NCBI GenBank assembly: GCA_013397115.1
Contig: VWZW01006285.1
Coordinates: 503,795-567,794, forward strand
Length of the DNA: 64,000 nt
Origin: Edolisoma coerulescens
Lineage: Eukaryota; Chordata; Aves; Passeriformes; Campephagidae
Reading direction: 5' to 3'
Of the stretch, positions 43,110-53,989 are shown one piece after another. The position numbers were made by a program, and so were the translations under genes. The stretch's first letter is position 1; each line of letters opens with the position of its first letter. The notes beneath the pieces are model-generated. The model was not told the origin of the DNA and did no database searches. It saw only the letters and a program-made list of their open reading frames with translations.

Positions 43110-43480
43110 GAGCGCATTGGGTAGCCAATCTCGCTGCATTAGGAGCCCAAGTAATGCTTATCATTAAACCTGTAATTTATTTCTTCTGTATTTCATAAAA
43201 AGTGAAATATTGCGGCTCGTCGGGGGCCCGGAGAGAGCGGGGATGCTCCATTAAGTTCGACACTGCTCCTCCATAAGATGCAGTAATTATATGCGGCTTT
43301 TTTTACTGCTAAGTTCCTACTTGCAGATGCTAACAAAAGAAATAAGCTTTTAATCCAAACATAATTAATATGAATTACCTCCACAGTACACCCTGGCTTT
43401 GCACCATTAAACTTAATTTTTGTTTTGCATGATAATTGTGTTATCATTACCATTTATAGGAGAACTCAGGGACCTTCACT
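43110..43480. other. Strong AT-rich block, candidate conserved non-coding element
   Basis: Includes AGTAATGCTTATCATTAAAC, TGTAATTTATTTC, GCAGTAATTATATGC, AACATAATTAATATGAATTA, ATTAAACTTAATTTTTG and GATAATTGTG. Stops in most frames. Candidate enhancer. Confidence 0.52.
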
Positions 43481-44145
43481 TTGTTTTCAGCCAAGGCCAA
43501 AGGCACTGGAAATGGCTATCGACGGGCTCAGTGTCACCGAGTCCGGGGAGTTATGGGCCTTGTCTGGCCTTGGTTTGTCTTTGCCACGCTCGCTGTGGGG
43601 TCACTCCCTCTGTTCCCCTCGTGCCGCCCCTCTGGCAGGAGGGGGATCCATGCTGGGTCCCCCCAGCACCGTGTCAGGGCAGGAGGATGGGCAGTGGCAC
43701 AGCTGGGAACGCTGCATGGGCAGGGAATAAAATTCCCATCCTCAGGACACAAGAGCTGGCACTTGGAGCACGGCCCGGGGTGCCAAAGCATCCCCAAGCA
43801 CACCCCAAAATCACCCAGCACAGGGCCAGGCACTGCAAAAGCAGCGCCAGTGACCCAGAGAAGGGCAGGGTCTGTGCCCTGGGGTCCCAGGGGCCACCCT
43901 GGAGCCCCACCCTGGAGCCCATTAACTGCCCGGGCCCATGGGATGAGTTTGTGCAGTCACATTTCAGGGAAGAGGGAGATGAAATCAAGTCCTGTAATTA
44001 TTTATTGAAATTACAGCCCCTGTCGAGGAGGACTGAATTACTGCAGACTCCATTAGCCGGCTCACTGTGGATGGGAGAGAGGGAATGAGAAAATGATGGA
44101 TGAGAAAGACAGAGAGAAATTTTAAAAATAAAATGGAATGAAATG

Positions 44146-44161
44146 AGAAGAAGAAGAAGAA
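44146..44161. repeat. (GAA)5 microsatellite
   Basis: Five GAA-type units. Confidence 0.88.
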
Positions 44162-44278
44162 GGGGCAAAGAGGGAGGGGAGAGAGGGGCCCTTCCCCACC
44201 CTGCTCTCTCCTTGCCGGAGCAGCTCCGGAGCTGCGGTGCCCGGCGGGTTCTGGGTCACTCCAGAGGCTCAGACCGGG

Positions 44279-44299
44279 CAGCAGCAGCAGCAGCAGCAG
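44279..44299. repeat. (CAG)7 microsatellite
   Basis: Seven perfect CAG units in non-coding context. Confidence 0.93.
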
Positions 44300-44471
44300 A
44301 GCTGTTGGGCTGGGGGAGCTGCCTTGGGAAGGGCAGGGAGAGCCTCCTCCGAGGGGGACCTGGTCCTGCTGGCAGCTCTGGATTTGGGGTGTAAAATGTC
44401 CAGGAAGCAGGTGGAGAATGAGACTTGTCCGGGGCAGGGGTGAGCGGGGACCCCTCTGTGCCTCTGCTCAC

Positions 44472-44534
44472 CTGCCTGAGCTCGCTCAGCACCTTCACCA
44501 CGGGCTCGGGGAGCTCGGTCAGCTTTGGGTGCTG
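44472..44534 (-). CDS. Candidate internal coding exon (63 bases), unknown gene
   Basis: On the minus strand, an acceptor (CCCCCTCATTCCAG) precedes 21 in-frame codons reading Gln-His-PKLTELPEPVVKVLSELR-Gln. They are followed by CAG|GTGAGC, an excellent donor. Length is a multiple of three, codons are strongly G/C-ending, and residues are charged and amphipathic, helix-like, unlike the Pro/Gly/Ser-rich flanks. The acceptor is an NAGNAG (CAGCAG), so a 60-base form lacking one Gln is possible. The family is not recognised. No sister exon was found in the window, which would fit a gene with long introns whose introns host the AT-rich blocks. Confidence 0.45.
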
Positions 44535-45339
44535 CTGGAATGAGGGGGGTCCCTGCCAGGGAGCCCGGGAAGGGTGCTGGGAAGAGACAGCAGTGAGTGG
44601 GGGAATGAGGGAGGACACAGCTGATGGCACCGAAGGAGCTGGCCAAGGGCAGAGATAAAACAGTGAAATCCCAGGAAGAGGTGGCTGCCAGTATTAAAAG
44701 TTTCCTCTGCAGTTGTTTGTGATCAGCACTTTGAATGATTGCATAAATATATTAATTACACTAATTTTCCCAGGAAAGCTAGCTGGAGACAGCAGGCACC
44801 TAAGGACGAGCACCACTTTGCAGGCAGCAAATTCCCTGATTAGGGCTGCTCCCCGCCCCTGTGCTTGGGCCAGGGACTGAGCTTTGAAGGGAAAAATCCC
44901 AGTGCAAAGCGTTTTAGTGAACACGGAGAGGTCGAACAGGAGCCTCAGGATGGGGCAGTCTGGCAGCAGCAGCCGCCGGTGCCGAGCCCACCCAGCCAGT
45001 GCTGGGTCCTGGGGTCCTGCAGGACCAGGGCACGGGGTGGCACCAGGGGTAAAGCCTCGGGGATGTGCCAAACCCCTGGTGGTCCCCTGAGCCCCCCAGC
45101 ACTCGTGTCCCCAAGGTGGAGGTGCTGGGAAAGGACTCGGAAATGTCCCCAATGTCACAAAGTCACCGTGATTCTGCACAAACCCTGCAGAGCTCTCCTG
45201 CCCGGGCAAAACCAAACCCTCTGCCCCCTCCCTTTCCCCCTCTCTCCCCTGGTCTCCTCCCCGCTCCTCACCACCTTTCCAAGGGCCCTTTCCAGCCGGA
45301 GCGAGCGATGCTCCAGCGCCGTGCCCCTCATCCCCTTCC
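44535..45339. other. Spacer with small AT-rich island
   Basis: The AT-rich island at 44680-44800 includes AAATATATTAATTACACTAA. The rest is GC-rich with no recognised gene. It would be the upstream intron of the 44472 exon. Confidence 0.4.
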
Positions 45340-45600
45340 CAACCTGCCTCCTGATAATAATGAGCCCAGACACTTTTATTATCATTATTAATTAGCACTT
45401 TCAAGCAATGGAATTAAATCAATATGGTGGACTGAAACTAATTTTAACAAGCCATTGAGATCAATCATCAGGACTTTTATCTACATAAATGCCACTAAAC
45501 TCAGCTCGTTAGTGTAACATTAGCTGGGGAAGGGGGGGGAGGGAAGGGAGACTGGCGGGGTTTTAATTAGGAAGACATAAACCATGCCACGATTTTTCTT
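45340..45600. other. Strong AT-rich block, candidate conserved non-coding element
   Basis: Contains CCTGATAATAATGAGC, TTTTATTATCATTATTAATT, GGAATTAAATCAATATGG, CTAATTTTAAC, GATCAATCATC and CTCGTTAGTG. Candidate enhancer. A G-rich run follows at 45526-45560. Confidence 0.52.
45526..45560 (+). other. G-quadruplex-type G-rich run
   Basis: Four or more G-runs separated by one or two A (GGGG, G8, GGG, GGG and a final GGGG). This meets the usual G-quadruplex sequence rule on the plus strand. Confidence 0.55.
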
Positions 45601-46784
45601 CTTTGATTTGCTTTTAATCTCGTCCATGAGCTCTCCTGGTGCCCTGGCTGATTATCACTCTCTTCACCTCCTCTCAGGAAGGAAAGGCAGCGGGAAGGAG
45701 AACGGGGGGAGCAGGAGAGGGCAAACCCAAGGAGAGGGGCTCGGCCGCGGTGGCTCCGCGGAGCCGCTCGGTTTTCCCGGCCCGCAGCAGGATGAGGGAT
45801 GCTGCAGGATGCAGGACACTGGGGAGCACCTGCAGCACCCCCGGCACTGGGGAGCTCCCCGTGGCACCTCCCCAGCCCGGCCCCTCCCTGACCCACATCT
45901 CCCCCAGCGCCTCTGGAGTGTGACTTCCATCCCCTCGCTGCTCCCTGCACCCAGGCTTTGCTCCTGCTGCAGCCCCAGCCCAGGGTTTTTGGGGCTGGGG
46001 AGGTTATGGGGGTCCCATTTAAAGCCAGGGGAGGCTGACTCGATGCTTTGAGGAGAGGAGAGGAAGGGGAGGCACCTTGTGGATGGGCACATCCAAGCCC
46101 ACGATCAAAGCAGCCCAAATTCCTCCACCACAGACTGATAATGGTTTTCCACTTAGCTGTTGTTAGGAAATAAATCCCAGGTTTCTGAGATGGCAAGTGG
46201 GTTTCTGGCTTTTTAAAGCCAGCTTTAGGTCATCTTTGGTCTCCCTGGGATGGCTGAGCCTGCCAGTCCAGGGTCTGAGGCAATGCAGGAGACCTTTGGC
46301 TCCCCAGGCCCACCTTTGCCCCTCACCTCCCTCTGGCACCGCTCCAGCCTGGCTGTGTCTGGCATGACCAAAACCATGGCTGCAAACGCAGCGTGGGTGT
46401 GGGCCAGGCTTTAAACCCTCTGAAACTTCTCCTCAAGGGAGCTGAAGGCAGCCCCAGCCTCCAGAGGGGCTGAGCTGCTCCGCACCACGCACGATCGGTC
46501 CCCCGGTGTCATCTTCCCTGATATCTCTGCCAAACCCTCCCGTGAAATATGACAGATGCACTAGGAAATATTTCCTTTTTGTTTGCTGGATGGGTAATAA
46601 CTTGCCTCCGAGACAGTCTTTATAGTCAGCACAAAAGTAATTTACCTACATGCAGCGCAGCCAGGTTGCCGTAAATCCTCGGCTCCCCGGTCCCAGGAAC
46701 GCCGCGCCCGGAGCTGCGGGTGCTGTGCCCCTCTCCGTCCCCTCTGCCCCCGCCCCCGGCCAGCTCCAGCCAGAGGTAATGTTT
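45601..46784. other. GC-rich spacer with AT-rich island
   Basis: No gene is recognised. The AT-rich island at 46510-46660 includes GAAATATGACAG and GGGTAATAAC. A CpG-enriched patch lies at 46660-46780. Confidence 0.42.
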
Positions 46785-47610
46785 GTGAGCACCGAAAAAT
46801 AAATAACTGAGCTGGCGGTGGCAGCAGGGCCCTGAATCACAGCCCCTCGCTGTCAGCCCATTTCTCTGCAGAAAGCTCTTAGCAGTTAATTTCTGGCTAA
46901 TTTATTATCCTTCGGCTTAGCCCTCCAGCACCATTAGCAGTACACTGACACAACTGAGTGAAATATTGTCTAATTTATTATCTTATTACTCCTCTGGAAC
47001 AGGATCAATTAATTACCCATTAAAGTATTTCAGCTGCAGAGATTTATTAGGGGCCTCGGTGTTTTAACAGATGATTAGTTATATATGTTTGTTTGCCTGA
47101 GGAGCACAGACTGGCAAATGACTGGAGGGGAAGGGGAAAGACACCGAGTCGGGAGGTAGCTAATGGATCTTTTCTTGACTCTCTGAAAATGGAGCAGTCA
47201 ATGACAAGAATTATCGACTCATTCACTTGCGGTTTGGAGATAACCATATGTACAGGGAGAGAGAGGGGGCGAGGGGAACCAGCAGAAAAAAAGCCTCACT
47301 CAACTGCTTTTTCCATTCAATAAATTTGCTTCAGAATATATTGGATTGGGGTTTGATGGCTATTTCGTGTTTTGCAGAGTGCTGACACTGGTATGATTCA
47401 GTAATTATTGTTTCTTTTAAGTTATTGCTGTAATTTTGCTTTCTAAGATCCCAATCAATTCCCGCCTCTCAAGGGCACGCTTGAAAAGCGATATTTGAAA
47501 ACAGCCCTCTGATAGATTGTGCCGTTAGACAGTGGCTGAGACAAATAGCCTAATCTGGCACAAATTAGCTTGGCTTCCACAGATAGTTTTATACAGCAAT
47601 GTAAATTATA
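46785..47610. other. Large AT-rich cluster, candidate conserved non-coding elements
   Basis: About 820 bases with three sub-blocks. About 46785-47080 has GTTAATTTCTGGC, CTAATTTATTATCC, CTAATTTATTATC and ATCAATTAATTACCC. About 47080-47250 has ATTATCGACTC and ATTCACTTGCGG. About 47310-47610 has CAGTAATTATTG, AAGTTATTGCTGTAATT, CAATCAATTCCC and GTAAATTATATTG. CTAATTTATTATC occurs twice, 77 bases apart. This is the longest motif-dense tract in the window. Confidence 0.55.
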
Positions 47611-48121
47611 TTGTCAGGGCCAGTCACTTTCCTGCTTAGAGTGCAGCTAACAAGAAGCCATGGAGACATTACCGGGGCTGCCACGCGCTCCCGGGGCTGC
47701 TGCGGAGCCATTTGCCAGCGGGGATGTGCAGGGCAGCATTCCCTGGGCCCCTGCCCCCGGCACCAGGCCCATCCCGACCCCCTCCCCGTGCTGGGATCCC
47801 CGTGCTGGGATGCTGGGGGGGCACAGGGTGCTGGCACCGGGTGCTGGCAGTGGCTGCTGCCACGCACAGCCGGATCAATACTCCCTGATTTGCTCTCCAC
47901 GGTTCTCTGGGCCGGTGCAGAAGGGTGTCAGCCCCAGGCAGGAGCTGATGGGATGGAGATGGGGTGCCCAGCCCCGAAGGGGGGGGTCTGTCTGTCTCTT
48001 GCCTCTCCTCTGTGCCTGCCCACAGCCCCCCCGGGGCCAGGGCCCCTCGGGCAGCAGTGGCTGGGGGTGGCTCTTGATGCCCACGGGAAATGCCACCTCC
48101 ACCCTGCTCTCTCCTCTCCAG
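47611..48121. other. GC-rich spacer
   Basis: No gene is recognised. Short GTGCTGGGATCCCC-type duplications occur near 47790. If the exon candidate at 48122 is real, this is its upstream intron. Confidence 0.4.
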
Positions 48122-48288
48122 ATTCAGCCCCTGAGCAGGTCACCTGGCCAGAGGGACAGATCCAGCCCCAGGGCACATCCCTGCCCAGGCTGGGCAGTGA
48201 AGGAGAGCTGGATCAGAGCTCTCCTCCTGCAAGCCCAGCACGAAGTGCCCCTCCAGGGCCACAGAACCCTTGCAGGTTCTCCACGTGA
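48122..48288 (+). CDS. Weak candidate coding exon, unknown gene
   Basis: A good plus-strand acceptor (CTCTCTCCTCTCCAG, AG at 48120-48121) is followed by about 55 open codons, including APEQVTWPEGQIQPQGTS, which end at TGA. A second frame is also open, through residues ending ...GHRTLA, and a GTGAGA near 48285 could be a donor instead of the stop. Two open frames and no AATAAA downstream make this weak. Confidence 0.15.
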
Positions 48289-48369
48289 GAGCCTGGGAGC
48301 ATCTGTGGGAGCAGCCAAAGCCGAATTTCCCCTCTGTCAGCAGAAACTCAGTTTTGATCCTCCTGGTTC

Positions 48370-48680
48370 CTCAGCTTGATCCTGAATGGAATTAGGATGG
48401 GCTTAAGCGAGAGAGGAAAGCAAGCCGAGCACATCTAAATGGAGGGAGAAGGCGACTAATCTGGAACTGCTGTCACAGCACAAGAGCCGTGTCAGGTGCA
48501 AACAGGCTGAAAAGCATCACAAAAAGATGTATTTTCATGCAGCTGTTGGCTAACCCGTGGAATTCATCACTGCGAGGTACCACGGGCACCCTGAGCAGCA
48601 TGAAAATGGGATGTTGAGACAAGAAGTGGGTACAGAGCCATTTAATGAGCCAGGTTCAATCTAAGCTGAGCTGTAAGGGA
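48370..48680. other. AT-richer block
   Basis: Includes GGCGACTAATCTGG, AAAAAGATGTATTTTCATGC and CCATTTAATGAGCC. Possible non-coding element. Confidence 0.3.
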
Positions 48681-48879
48681 TCAAATCTCGGTGTAAGGCA
48701 GGAGCAGACTGCAGGCAAGTGGAGGAGGAGGCTCTGCCGGCTGCAGCACCCGGTCCCCAGGCCTTGCTCCCAGGGCTCCCCTCACCCCCACAGTGGGATG
48801 CTGGATTTTGAAATCCCGGTGGAGGAAGGCAGATGGAAACGCAGCCGGGAAGCAGCGAGCTGCGATGGAGGGACCCCCA

Positions 48880-49150
48880 CCCCTTCCCGGCCACTCGCTC
48901 CCGTCCGAGCGCGGCCTCGGCCTGGGATCGCAGCAGGCCCACGGCGTGCCCGAGCTGACCTAGAGCGGCTGCCTCATCCCGTAACGGAGAGAGGGCAGTG
49001 CCAGGAGCGAGTCTGTGACTTTAGGGAAGGAAAAAGGCGAGGAGCAGCTCCTGCCAGGCTCTGCGGGAGCAGATGGAGGACGCGCTCGGCCGCGGCGAGA
49101 GCCGCAGGCCCTTCTTAACCTTGCGAACGGCTCCTGCAGCAGAGGAGCGC
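48880..49150. promoter_or_regulatory. CpG-island-like stretch
   Basis: About 28 CpG steps in 270 bases by eye, including GACGCGCTCGGCCGCGGCGA. Neither an exon nor a TATA box is evident. Possible promoter of an unseen transcript. Confidence 0.5.
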
Positions 49151-50819
49151 CTGACCCGGGCCTGGAGGGCTCCGGCTCCTGAGGAAAAGCTGCTTAATTC
49201 TCACTCCATCCTCCCCAGACCAGCAGTTTAGCGTGGAGACTTGGAGGTGGAGCGGAGCACTGCGGTGACGAGGCTTGGGCAGAGTAGGGGAGCAGCCACC
49301 GAGCCCATCTGGTCAGCAATTATCCCATAATACTGGAATGATGCTTATTTGGAAATACAGCCCCAAGGGCTGCAGAGGAATTCATCAAAAACAAGGAACA
49401 GGGAGGGGAGAGTGGCTTTGGGGACCTTTTAGCTCTGCTGAGCTGCTCTGAATTCCTCCAGTCCCATGGTTCCCTCGCTCAGCCCCATGACATGAGTTTG
49501 TGTGCTCCCACTGCCCACAGGGACAGGTGCTGGCTGTAGGGGACACAGCAGGATCTGTGATGGCACGTTCTGCCTGCTGAGCCCGTGTGCTCCTTAAACC
49601 TCTTCCCAGAGTCTCCAGAAATGATCCGAGCCCAGCAGAGGAATGGCAGAAATGGGCTCAGGCTGGTATCTCCTGAAAGCTCGGGTGATTCAGGAGGACA
49701 AATTACCCTCCCTGGGAGGAACAGGGGATGTACCCCAGCCTCCATCCCCCGGAGCCCCCACCCTGGAGCACCCCTGGGGATGCTCCTTTCTCCCCGTTTG
49801 CTGAGGCTGTCTCAGCCCACTGGGACAGTGCCAGCACTGAGCACTAAGCTGGGCTTAACCCAGCCCAGGGTTAGTCAGAGGCGTTTGCTTTCAAGCGCTG
49901 CCAGCGTGGTGCTGTGATGGGCGAGCCCCGGGAGAGGCTGGCGTTGCCTCCTGCCCCAAAGGGCGTTCAGCAGTTCTGTGCTGTGTTCCTCCATGGGTTC
50001 CTGTCGGGACAGGCACCCCCCGCAGCACCCCCAGCCCAGAGCCCTGCTCTGAACTGCAGCTGCTTGGATGCCCTCAGTGAACACCTCTGGATGTGGAGCC
50101 AGTGGCAACAACCCCTGTGCTTCCAGCTGGAGAGCGGCACAGGCCCGGCTGGTTCCCAGTTTCCAGGGCTGTTTGCTCTGGAATGGAGCTGGGCAAGGTC
50201 CTGTTCAGCTCAGTGTCACTCGGGGGGTCTCTGCAGGTCACCTTCTCCTCTCCTCCTGGCACTCACACAAATCAATGCTCTAATTTGCTGGAGCACAACA
50301 GAACTGTGGTGCCTGGAACAGAAATAGGACCCTATTCCTAAATGGTGCCAGCTGTGGCACAGAGCAGGATGCTCCTGCTCGGCTTGGAGGTGTTGGGAGG
50401 CTCAGGCTGATCCTCTGTGCCCAGCCTGTGACTCGCCTGTCCCAGGGACAGCTGCTGCCCGGCAGGAGAGGTGACCCAGCCCAGCTCCCAAACCCGGTGA
50501 GCAGCCCCTGCCCAGCACAGGCACAGCTCTGCAGAGGTTCTGGCACCGGCATGCAGAGGTTCCCATCACACCAGACTCCTGGAGGAGGGAAGGAGCATCC
50601 TCAGCAGGAAACCAGGACATCTCATCCCCCAGAGCCATGGCCAAGCCAGGAGTGACCCTGGACCCACCTCCACGTGCCGCCTTCTCCGCTGAGCTGTCCT
50701 CTCCTTCTGCTGGTGCAATTCTCATTCCTCTTCCAGCAGCTGAGTAATGGCTTTGGAAAGATGACACTGCACTGATTTAGGGGCTTGACCTTGGGAGTGC
50801 TCCTGAAAAGCTGCGGTTT
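49151..50819. other. GC-rich spacer
   Basis: No gene or repeat family is recognised. A small AT-rich island lies at about 49310-49410 (GCAATTATCCCATAATAC). Confidence 0.42.
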
Positions 50820-51140
50820 CCTGAGCACGGCTTCACGTCGCCTTTTATGAACACTTTGCAGTCACATGGATATTTGGGTATGTAGCAACCGGGTGGGAAA
50901 AAAAGCCACGCATGCAGGAGAGAAAGAAGGGATGAAAAAAAAAATCCCTTTTATATCTCCAGGCTGCCTTCAGCAACAGCATTCCTAAATAGGAGAGGTT
51001 AAATATATTGCTGCCATTACACTCTACAAGGAACACATTCCATAAAAACGAAGGTGCCGTAAATTATACAAATATGATGCTAACAAGCCAGGAAATGCAC
51101 TGCTAATGAGGTCAGCTATAGAACTCCCGCAGTGCTGCAA
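50820..51140. other. AT-rich block, candidate conserved non-coding element
   Basis: Contains GGTTAAATATATTGC, CCGTAAATTATACAAATATG and CTGCTAATGAGG. Stops in most frames. Candidate enhancer. Confidence 0.45.
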
Positions 51141-51689
51141 ATCATGTGCCAATCCGGCGCAGGAGGTGCAGGAGCAGCCCTGGGTCAGCATTTTCTGAGC
51201 GCATTTGTAACCCGCTGTTCGGCGAGCAGTTATCCAGGTAGATAAAGCCCTCCTCCTCTCCTTGTTTATGTGGCACGGGGCCTCGGCACCAGGCAGCCCC
51301 GCTCTGCATTAATGCACCTCGCTGCTGCGCCCATTGTTCTGCGGCGCAGAGCGGGGAATCAGTCACTGCGATGTGCAAATACTGGTTACACTTGGGAGGG
51401 CTGCGTGCTCCCGTGCTCCTGCGAGGCTTTGCTCCTGCAGGAATTACACGTGCTGGCACCGGGGGTTTTTCCTTTCCCTCTTCATGCTGTATTTGCTAAA
51501 GCTCTTGGAAAAAAAAAATTCAAATAAACCCGGTGAAGTTTCTCACTCGCTCACCTTCCTCCCTGTTGGGCAGCGAGACAATAAACAGAACCAAGTGTTG
51601 TGTTCAGGAGCCAAAGCAAGAAACCTGCACAAAACCCGTGAGCTTCGAAAACAAGCTCAAAGCCCTTCGGACTGCTTCATATTCCTTCA
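51141..51689. other. Spacer
   Basis: No gene is recognised. The frames have no motif or splice context. Confidence 0.4.
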
Positions 51690-51815
51690 TCAGGAAGAAT
51701 TTCTTCATGGAAAGGGTGGCCAGGCACTGGAAGGCCTGGAAGTCCCCATCCCTGGAGGTGTCCAAGGAGGGCCTGGAGGCAGCACTCAGTGCTCTGGGCT
51801 GGGTGACGAGGTGGG
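51690..51815 (+). mobile_element. CR1 LINE fragment
   Basis: Matches a CR1 3' region in plus orientation: AGGAAGAATTTCTTCATGGA, then GGCCAGGCACTGGAAGGCCT, then CCCATCCCTGGAGGTGTCCA, then GCACTCAGTGCTCTGGGCTG. Truncated at both ends. Confidence 0.85.
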
Positions 51816-52479
51816 ACACACGCTGAGGTGCTGCTCAGGGACAGGGGTCCCACCATGGGCACCCCCTGCGTCCCAGGCAGGGGCACCCACTGCCAGCTCA
51901 CCCAGAGGTGAGTGTCCCTAAGTGCCCAAAATGCTCCTGGGCTGGGCAGTGGGAGATGCTGGGAGGGGTCAAGAGGTGCTGGGGGGGATCAGGAGATGCT
52001 GGGGGGGTCAGGAGATGCTGNGGAGCCTCTCACAGATGAACCCCAAGGCTCCCGAGCCGCGGGCCCAGCGCAGGCACGATGTGAAATGTGCATTTCTGCC
52101 TCCCATTTCCATATGGTTTTTATGGGTGCTCCAAGCAGAAAGAAGAGCAGAAGCCTCACTCAGGAGCCTCCTGGCTCAGCAGATTTATGACCAAATGAAG
52201 GGAGGAGGAAGCACATGAGCTGCCTGGCCCAGGTGAGGGGATTAGCTCTGCTTGAGAGGAACCAGACAAAGCCACGGCTTGGACTCGGGCTCCCAGCACC
52301 TCCAGCAATGAGTGGGAAGTTTGGAGTGCCTGGGACGAGCTCTGTGGCAGAACAGCCTTTTTGTGCTCGCAGTTTCAGTGGCTTCAGGGCCACCAGAGAG
52401 TCCCCCAGGGAGGGTCCCTGCCCTCCCACCCCTCCCAGGGCAGGCACCAGCCCATGTGGTTTCTTCTCATGCAAATAAC
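51816..52479. other. GC-rich spacer with short tandem repeat and N
   Basis: A 21-base-type repeat (GGAGATGCTGGGGGGGTCA) at about 51950-52020 ends in a single undetermined base at 52021. No gene is recognised. Confidence 0.5.
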
Positions 52480-52770
52480 TGCTCCAGCAGAAATGCATTT
52501 CTATATTTAATAAGCTGAATATTTACGTTAACTAAATAGCAGCTAATTATGAAAACATACTTAAGAGTCTGAGCAATTAAGCAATAATATATTACATAGT
52601 TATCAAGCCTCCAATACACATGTCCTTAATAATCAAAATATTAATATGCAGCTCCTCTCCCATTGCACAGCAACTCTGCTATTACACAGAGAGTGTCCTA
52701 TTACTGCCAAATTAAATGCATAGTTAGGCGAATTTAGGACACTTAATTTAATGTGTTCCCAAGAGTTCAC
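52480..52770. other. Strong AT-rich block, candidate conserved non-coding element
   Basis: Contains TATATTTAATAAGC, ACGTTAACTAAATAGC, GCTAATTATG, GCAATTAAGCAATAATATAT, AATAATCAAAATATTAATAT and ACTTAATTTAATG. A 71-codon minus frame (52633-52848) crosses it without splice or promoter context and is not called. Confidence 0.52.
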
Positions 52771-53989
52771 TGTGGCAGATTCTCCCAGGCAGGCCTGTAT
52801 CGAGGTAGTGCAGAATTCCTGGAATTGCTCTTTGCTCCACAGCCACATGGCCTCGTTGGCTCGGGGTTAACCCGTTCCTGGCGCTCTGGGCTGCCAACCA
52901 CGGCCCCCAGCAGGAGGGAGAGGTGACATTTTTCATGGTTGCGATGGAAATGAGGTAAAGAGCCCTCGGAGGGCAGAGAAGGAGCTGGAGGTGGGGGGTG
53001 CCCAGTGCACCTGCCTCTCTCTGGGTGTTAAACTGGTGCAGACTGGTCCCTTCTGGTGCTTCTGAGCTGTGTCTGGGTCCCAGGTGCCCCGTGGGGTTCT
53101 GCCTCAGTTTCCCCGTCAGTGTGGCTGTTTCTGTCAGAGGTTTGATCCCGGAGTGAAATCCCTGGGGAGGTGCAGTCCAGCTTTTATTCCTAAGGGAGAT
53201 AATTCCTGCTTCTGAGCTGCTGCTGTTGGTTTGGAGAGCCACAGAGCTCCTCTTCCTCCTGCTCCCAGGCCGGCACCGGCCCCGCCGAGGGGAGGGGGAT
53301 GCTCGGGGTGGGCAGGTGTGGGATCTGCACACCCAGAGGTGTCCCCCAACAGCAAAGGTGCCCTTCTCCCCGTGCCCCGCCCCGGGGGAGCTGCCTGCTC
53401 GCCCCCGTGTGTTTCTAAGGCCTTATCTGCCACAGGGCCTCCAGTTGGGATGATTTATGGGGTGAGGAAAGCGCGCTGATAAATTTTACAGCCGGGCCCG
53501 CGCAGGCCGGGGGTATCAACAGCCCGATCCAGACAGCCCTAATGGAAAGTGCCGGCACCGCCGAGCGAGCCCTTATTTATGACTGTCTGTAATGCCACTG
53601 CCGGGGATTTATGGTCCCTTCTGCCGGGCAGGCGGGAGCTGCGGCACAGCCGGGAGGAGCGGGAACGTGGGGGGAGAGGGCGGAGTGGGCACCGGGGGCA
53701 CAAAGGGGACGAGGGAGCCGAGCTGGTCCCTGGGACCAGCAAAGGGGGTGCAGCCAGGGCTGGGGGTGCAGGTGCCTTCCCAGCCTCTTGGGAGTGAGAC
53801 ATTCCCACCTGGAAGAGTGCAGCCTTGTTTGTCCCCTGGAAGGGGGTTTGGGGAGTGACCCCTGGTCCCTCCGATGCTGTGAGCAGCACTGAGGGGACAC
53901 CGAGGGCCAAGGTCACCCGGCAGACCCGTGGGGAAAAGCAGCCCCAAGAAGGGAACTTGGAAAGCTGAACCCCTGATGGCCGCTGCTGC
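52771..53989. other. GC-rich spacer with a CpG-bearing block
   Basis: No gene is recognised. 53450-53720 is CpG-enriched and includes CGCTGATAAATTTTAC and CCCTTATTTATGACTGTC. It is a possible element. Confidence 0.4.

Larger units (their letters stand above)
43481..44471. other. Spacer with simple repeats
   Basis: No gene is recognised. An AT-rich patch lies at 43980-44150 (CTGTAATTATTTATTG). (GAA)n at 44146-44161 and (CAG)7 at 44279-44299 are listed separately. If the exon at 44472 is real, this is its downstream intron. Confidence 0.4.

Noticed and set aside
52633..52848. 71-codon minus frame with balanced composition
   Set aside because: It has a fair start context, but no promoter, splice or polyadenylation support, and half of it lies in an AT-rich block.
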